Part shown: positions 58,032-64,000 of the stretch, piece by piece
How positions within the stretch are numbered: position 1 is the stretch's first letter
Layout: each line of letters starts with the position of its first letter
Assembly (NCBI GenBank): GCA_015680685.1
Contig: MNCI01002331.1
Span: 281,540 to 345,539, forward strand
From: Gnetum montanum
Taxonomy: Eukaryota > Streptophyta > Gnetopsida > Gnetales > Gnetaceae
Length of the DNA stretch: 64,000 nucleotides
Reading direction: 5' to 3'
Notes under the pieces: generated by a model
What the model saw: the letters and a program-made list of their open reading frames with translations, nothing else
Database searches by the model: none
What the model was told of the DNA's origin: nothing
Position numbers and translations under genes: made by a program

Positions 58032-58830
58032 TGATGAGCCGCAATATCGTGTATGTGATATCGCATCTGCATATGCGATATCTCGGCCCGTCGCAATGTC
58101 TATAAATAAGAGGCAGCTTTCCCTATTTTAGACACTTAGACTTAGACCCTTAGGTAAACTATAGCAGTTTTACCATTCTAGAGTTAGAATATTTTCCATG
58201 TGCCCATAGTAGGAGTCTTAAAGTGAACGGATCTTTATTCGAGCAAATTGTACTTGAGCACACATTTGTGTACGAAAATAAAGATGAACTTTTTGATAAA
58301 CCTTGCAACATATGGACTAAGCTAAATAGTAATTTATTATTGTTAAATGTTTAAATGCTTTCTTACTTAATTAATCTCTCTCAACCCTTGACTCTCCTAG
58401 TTAAGTACACTCAGTACGACTACTTCAAGCACGTGTGCAATGCTTGGTAACCCAGTAACGAATAGTGTTTGGTAATCCTAGTAGCATTGCACTAGTTTAG
58501 GATGTGTGCGGTAGGTGGGAACGGATACTGGTGTTAGGAATAATTAGAACGTAGTTAGTGAATAGTTAATGAAAGTTAGTCATTTAGTTCTCTTCATCTT
58601 CCCCTATTAGCATAAGGCATTAAAAGGATAAAAGATATAAAAATCATATACCTCAAACTTACTTAACCATACAACCATGACAATACAAGTGAGTTTGGGA
58701 AGACAATGATTGATTAGCCTTAAGTGTTTTAGAAAGGTGTGTAAGCACTTAGTCCTTGGAGTTCGACCAAATCGTGCATGAGATGCCCGTATTCGTATGG
58801 TTGAGTGTAGGGGTACCTCGCCACTCATCA
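58032..58830 (+). mobile_element. 3' LTR of P4
   Basis: 799 bp, TGATGAGCCGCA to CCACTCATCA, followed by AAGGT. GATATC-type motifs at 58042-58084, CTATAAATAAG at 58100-58110. Clearly a close sister of the 5' LTR. Confidence 0.95.
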
Positions 58831-58835
58831 AAGGT

Positions 58836-60949
58836 CATGCCAAGCACATTCCAAACTTAGGAAAACATGCTAAAACTCAATGAAACAATGCAATCATTAA
58901 AGGGATGACACATTGGTCTTGGTGATGTACTCATTACTATATGCTATCATAGTAAGTATCCTATAAATGAGCTATTAGCCTACCAATAGGATTCTTGTTT
59001 TAGAAACTCCAAGTTATAGGTTTAGTTCCAATGAGTTGCTAAGTTATAAAGTTCTATAAAAGTTTTGTGTTGGTTATATATCCATTAAAATGTCACTAAG
59101 GCATTGCCCAGTTAGTTAAAGTATGTCATTTATGGTTTGTAAATTATAGATTTATAAGTATTGCTACATTTTTATTAAGTTGTAACATCCCACTCCCCTA
59201 CGAAGTCTAGCTTAGGCTGGGACCATCTAATAAGCTTGAAGTAAGGATAAAGCATTTATGCATGCAAAGCATATAATCAAACACAACAAAACAATCTATA
59301 TTGAATTAAAATCATAAACATAAATAGAGAATAAACATGCAACCACAACTTGCTAAGAGAGAGAGAGAGATATATATAACATTAGATGAAGCATTCAAAA
59401 AAGCTAACTATTTAAGAAACCTTCCCATATAGATCCATAATATAAAGGAAAAAATATGTATAATTCAAAAAAGATATACATCAATCATGGTAACTATCCA
59501 TAGCTTAGCAGCTCTCTAGTTCAACACCTTGGGTGAAAAATAGGTATAAAAGTAGAACTATATATAAAGAGATAGAGCTACTATCCTCTCCCTCAATCTT
59601 GTTGATTTGTGATGCTCTTGAATCCATCACATGCACAATATATGGTTAGTATAAAACTATGTAGGAAGCCTTTATACTTCTCTTGAGGATAGCTAATAGA
59701 CTTTGCATTAAAGGAGTGGAATGAGGATATCAGAAACTTGCATCAAGATTAGTCCACATTCAAGTGCATAAACACAATCAAGCATCCTGATGGAATCATC
59801 AAAGACTCATAACAAAGTATCATTTCAATAAAAAAAACCTCCATATCATATCAAATCCAAGCCTTATCTCTATTAAGCATAATGGAACTAAGCACATTAA
59901 GTCCCAAGACTCATACTCGTATCCTGAACTATACTAGCATATTTTTATATCAAATTTAGGTCATATCTAACCATAACCATACTAGATCAAACCAAATCAT
60001 GTCGTAACACATGCCCTAAGCTAACTGTGCTCAATCTATCTAACAACTAATGACCTATGCCCCAAGCCTACTTTTCTTAATCCATCTAGTAATCAGTGTT
60101 CAAAACCATGATAAATCAACAACATTTGTCATAGTCAACACATCTACACTTAGTGTAAAATATGTAATCATTATTATAAGTCCTCATTTCTATCACATCG
60201 TTTTAGATAATTTATTAGTCTTTATTAGAACTATCAATGTTAGTGTACACTAACCTATACCCCAAGCCACTCACCTTAAGGAGGTAGCTCTAAGCATGAC
60301 ATGAAACTTTCTTAAACATCATACTAATCATAAGATCCTACTTATGTTCTTCCACTTCCAAGGTGAGAGTTGAGATGGGAGTCTGGTTGATGCATCTTAG
60401 TAGGGTCATTACAATACCTCTAGGGTTCTTCAGTACCAACTAGTTCACTTTCTCATGTTGACTCTACTTGCTATAAGGTCACAAATAACCCCACTTGCAA
60501 TATAGTCATAGAAACTAGTGCTATGGATTGTCAAAAATCTATATTGACTCTACTGATCACAAGCTACTCATGCTATGTGCATCATCCTCTATCTTGTTCC
60601 AAATAATGACTACAAGCAACCTATGCTACATGGATAATCCGTACATCATTTCTTGCCACACACACAATTATCATCTTGACTCTTGCAACTAGTTGATCTA
60701 ACTCATGCCCATCATGCCCATACTAACAACTTAAATGCTATACAAGAAAGTCAAATCACCTACCTTATGCCAATGCATTCCATATGCTTAGCCCAAGGCT
60801 AGCACACTGAATGGTACCCATATCATGCCATTTCACTATCTAAACAAATATCTTACTATCCATTATGAAAGGACCATGGCTTGTGGTCCTTTGTGTATTG
60901 AGGGAGGGTTTTTAGCTAAGCCATGAACCCTTGTATTTTAGTAAAAACC
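58836..60949. other. No gene recognised
   Basis: AT-rich intergenic DNA. It includes a GA/TA microsatellite (59349-59378). TGTAACATCCCACTCCCC at 59171 looks like the start of some other LTR or noncoding element, but I cannot find a matching end. No open frame resembles a known protein. Confidence 0.45.
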
Positions 60950-63947
60950 CTTGTAGTTATCAAGTGAAATTTTGTTAATTTTAGAAACCATTTTGACATT
61001 AAGATGTAGAACAAGTCTGTTAAACATTTTTAGTGAAAATAAAATATTAAATGAAAAATAGTAAGAAATAGTAAAAGTGGAACTAAATTTTAACTTACAC
61101 CTGATAAGACATTCTTGAATTTTACAAAGTTCTTACCACTAAGGTAGCACCTCATAGTTATTGTTATGAAAACATAATGACGTCATAAGTGTAATTTGAC
61201 TTCGCAACCTCATGCCTACAAATCTTTGTTAAACAATGTGTTAACTACTTTAATAAGCCTTCTATTTGCTCAAAAACATTTATTGTTCCTTCCATATATA
61301 TTTCTTTGTTATTATAAGTTTCACTTCATCGTCATTCAAAATTTCTCTTTGAATTATTTTTTAAAGTTTTAGTTTGTTTTAAAAGAGACTTAATTAGTTT
61401 AGTAAAAAAATGTACACCAAAATTTCCTACCTAGGTAAGTAACTAGGATTTTCACTAGGAAAAATAAAGCCACTAAGGAGAAACCAAGGAAAGTTCTTGA
61501 AGCATGTTGGTTTGGGAAGGTAGTAGTGAGGTTGAGCCTTTGATGTAACATATTGGGTAGGAAGCATTGAGGTGCCCCTCATGGGTGAACAAGTTGTCAT
61601 GTTGGTTTTGTTGAGAGACTTGGTAATAGTTTAGCAAATGTTTGTATATATTGTTTATCACTTGGAAAGGGTCATAGACCTAGTTTCTATGCATAAGGTC
61701 TTCACTTACGTAACATAGGGAGTCCTGGTATTTATCATAGACCCATGTTGCATATTGCAACAAAGTAGAAGTTAGGATGTGTTTAAGAAGACAGTAAGTT
61801 CATGATTCTATTGAGACATACTTTAGTTGGCTAAAACATAAAAAGCCTTCAAAAATATCATATTAACCCAATACTAAAAAGAAGCATTCATGACAGTTTG
61901 ATCTAAACAAAATGTTGGGATTCATCTCTTTTATATTGAGGACAAGATTTTTTTTTAATAAATACTGCTAAACACACGCACTTGCTTTGAAAGGTTATGA
62001 TACCATATGACATTGGCATTACTAATTGTTAGGAATGCTTTTAGAAGAATTTTGGAACTTAAAAGGATGACTATAATTGCACTCCAAGACATACAACCAA
62101 GACTCAAAGTAGCAACCTCATGCCTAACAAGACAATGAGAAAATCACTTAAGCCACCTATTACTAGCAAGAGGGCAAAAATCTTAGCATCTAAACATGAA
62201 TATTGTCATTTATTTATTTGGAGTTTATGCTTATCATGTAAGTATTTCTAGTTATGAGCAATCACTAGTTATCAAAAGCCAATCTCAATGCTTTGAGATG
62301 AAACATATAGACAAGCCTATGCTTGCATTGTTATTCTTAAATACTATAAATGCTAATAGTTAAGTACTATGGAAACCCTAAGTTTAATCTTGATAATATA
62401 TATCATCTTAATCAAATATTTTGCATAGTTGTGTCATTAGTTATTATCAACAATAGTTTACAATGTCACTATTAACATGAAGAAAAAAGTTTAAAAGTCA
62501 AATATATTGCTTTATTGAATTATGGATAGATGTAATCTATTTTTGTCCCAACTCACCTTTATTTTGCATAAATTTGTTTTTTTTATTATAGAGAATGAAT
62601 TCTCAAATTTCCTATGTATGGCCCTAATCATTTCCTATAAATTGTAAGACCATACATGAATATAATTACTTGGTATTATTACTAATTTCTTAGAAAAGTT
62701 ATCTTGTTTATACAAGTGTTCACATTGTATAAAGAATTTATTTCTCACCATCATCAATTTTCATTATTACCAAACTAGTTTCTAGTTATATTTCATTAAT
62801 TCAAGTCAACCTCTCCAATAATTATCTCTACTATCTATTAGTTGGATCTAACTTGTTTTGGATTTGACTTAGGATTCTTCTTATCGCACGTCAATTTCTA
62901 TATTCTTTAGGTTTTCAACATCAAAGTCATATAGTTCAAAAGTTAAAAGATCATTTGTAACTTCAATTGAATTTGTTATTCCTACAAAGGAAGAAATTTA
63001 GAGATCTTCATTCTAGATGATAGAGCATTTTAAGCTTTTCATGGTGAACTTCCAAATATAAAATTCATTATATTTCAATCATCCAACTTAAAAAAATTTA
63101 TGAAAAATAGTTTGACCATGACTCATGGTCAAACCATGGTATTGCAGGTTTCCAGACCATGAGTCCACTATGACTCATGGTATTTCTAAGATTAATTTTC
63201 TTCAAACAACAAATAGTGATCAACTTGTCATCAAATACTACAATTCATAGTTAGGTTATGGTGTCAACAACAACTTTTTCCTCATAGTTGATACAAAGCT
63301 ATCAATCATGACTCGTGATTACTTCATGGTTTAGAATTTTGCAAGGAAAATTTACCATGACTTGGAGTGATCTTGTGGTGTAGTGACCATAACTCATGCT
63401 CCACTTGTGATGAATCTTAGATAGGGTAAATTTACCATGACTCATGGAAAAGTTGTTGAATAGTAACCACAACTTGTTGTGAAGTCATGGTATCCTCACA
63501 AATTCAACCTCTATTTTTAGCCAAGTCATGACTCGTGGTAGTGTAGAGCATGACTTGTGGTATTGCAAAGCATGACTCGTGGTTAAGTTATGATCAACTC
63601 ATGATCATCAAAAAATCAAAATTTGGACAAATCCTAAAGCATCAAATTAAAAACATTCAAGAAAGCAATCTAATAGTTTTAGAGGAAAAAGTAGCCTAGT
63701 TTATGTACTTTGTTGATTGTTGTTTCTAATTCTTGGTATGCAATATTTTTATATAGTAAATACAAAATTGTTGTGCTAAAAAGTATTTTAAGTTACATTT
63801 CAATTTGTTTGGAATATTACATCATTGGTTTAAAGTTCTAAACCTACTTAAGTTCCTCTATAATAACAACCATTAAGATTTTTCTATAGTTGAGATTGAT
63901 GTTAGGGCTTCTCTATACAATTTAGCAAGTGGTTACTTTAACATGAT
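60950..63947. repeat. Segmental duplication, copy B
   Basis: Diverged copy of 34519-36450 in the same orientation. Landmarks: 'aaaaatgtacaccaaaattt' (61405), 'gccactaaggagaaaccaag' (61469), 'ggctaaaacataaaaagcct' (61830) and 'gatgttagggcttctctata' (63898). It has extra sequence near 62040-62170 and about 1.2 kb at 62450-63690, and is cut at 63948 by a new LTR. No coding capacity recognised. Confidence 0.85.
63110..63610. repeat. Cluster of CCATGACTCATGG-like palindromic words
   Basis: About a dozen copies or variants of CATGACTCATGG/CATGACTCGTGG (e.g. 63117, 63169, 63305, 63449, 63526, 63549, 63571) occur at irregular spacing in the sequence unique to copy B. The unit CCATGA-C-TCATGG is symmetric around one base. 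It looks like a decayed tandem satellite. Confidence 0.65.
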
Positions 63948-64000
63948 TGATGAGACGCGGTTTTCACTAGGCCGCGATATCGCGTACGCGATATCGCGGC
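63948..64000 (+). mobile_element. Start of another Athila-like LTR (P5)
   Basis: TGATGAGACGCGGTTTTCAC marks the LTR start and interrupts copy B of the segmental duplication. It is followed by a perfect 30-bp CpG-rich palindrome (63971-64000) built from two GATATCGCG half-units around GTAC. The intact CpGs suggest a younger, less decayed copy than the others. The rest is outside the window. Confidence 0.85.

Larger units (their letters stand above)
48968..58830 (+). mobile_element. Full-length Athila-like LTR retrotransposon P4
   Basis: A 9,863-bp element with LTRs at 48968-49779 and 58032-58830 and the perfect duplication AAGGT (48963-48967 and 58831-58835). Its order is primer-binding site, gag, protease, RT, RNase H, integrase, T-rich noncoding region with the shared block, polypurine tract and LTR. 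There is no ORF2. All modules are present but carry stops and frameshifts. Confidence 0.95.

Noticed and set aside
63110-63610. CRISPR-like array
   Set aside because: Spacing is irregular, words are degenerate, and the genome is clearly eukaryotic.

Overview
The window looks like repeat-dense nuclear DNA of a seed plant, probably an angiosperm. It is AT-rich, has intron-containing genes, and is dominated by decayed LTR retrotransposons with plant-type features: tRNA-Asp primer-binding sites, a Tat/Athila-like gag-pol, plant Ty1/copia and RTE/L1 LINE remnants, and tRNA-derived SINE fossils. Nothing in it is bacterial. I cannot name the species. Single unresolved bases at 22096 and 25900 and a 42-base C run mark weak spots in the assembly.

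Layout. Positions 2-1854 hold a retroelement or pararetrovirus-like block between two ~450-bp inverted arms. A Ty1/copia reverse transcriptase remnant follows (2455-3075). Two minus-strand Athila-like elements are nested: M2 (LTR 5232-6117, gag 5111 down to 3076) sits inside the second ORF of M1 (LTR 13060-13975, pol 13059-9690, ORF2 7548-6118). M1 and P1 (14266-19724, target duplication CCTAG) are inserted in an old RTE-type LINE, whose halves lie at 13976-14265 and 19725-20310. P2 (21747-30096, duplication CCATA) keeps gag and ORF2 but has lost pol. P3 (about 44270-48613) is the 3' half of an ORF2-carrying element. P4 (48968-58830, duplication AAGGT) is full length with gag and pol but no ORF2. 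A further LTR starts at 63948 and runs off the window.

Two host loci lie between the elements. The first, 30609-33976, is an apparently intact four-exon gene for 3-ketodihydrosphingosine reductase (TSC10/KDSR type, 329 aa), which acts in sphingolipid long-chain base synthesis at the ER. The second, 40575 to about 42110, is a multi-exon gene or pseudogene with an unfamiliar N-terminal region, followed by a stretch resembling the start of an NB-ARC domain with a shortened P-loop; a degenerate ~100-bp tandem array follows. The DNA downstream of the reductase gene (34519-36450) has a diverged second copy at 60950-63947 in the same orientation.

Common logic of the retroelements: each LTR begins TGATGAG or a close variant, carries a cluster of palindromic GATATCGCG-type motifs just upstream of a CTATAAATA box, and ends CTCATCA. 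ORF2-bearing members carry a similar GATATC cluster about 500-560 bp upstream of ORF2, whose ATG directly follows an AG that could be a splice acceptor. A short noncoding block with TTTGGGGAGGAC-type sequence is shared by four elements between pol and the next module. All retroelement frames carry stops or frameshifts, so none looks capable of making its full proteins.
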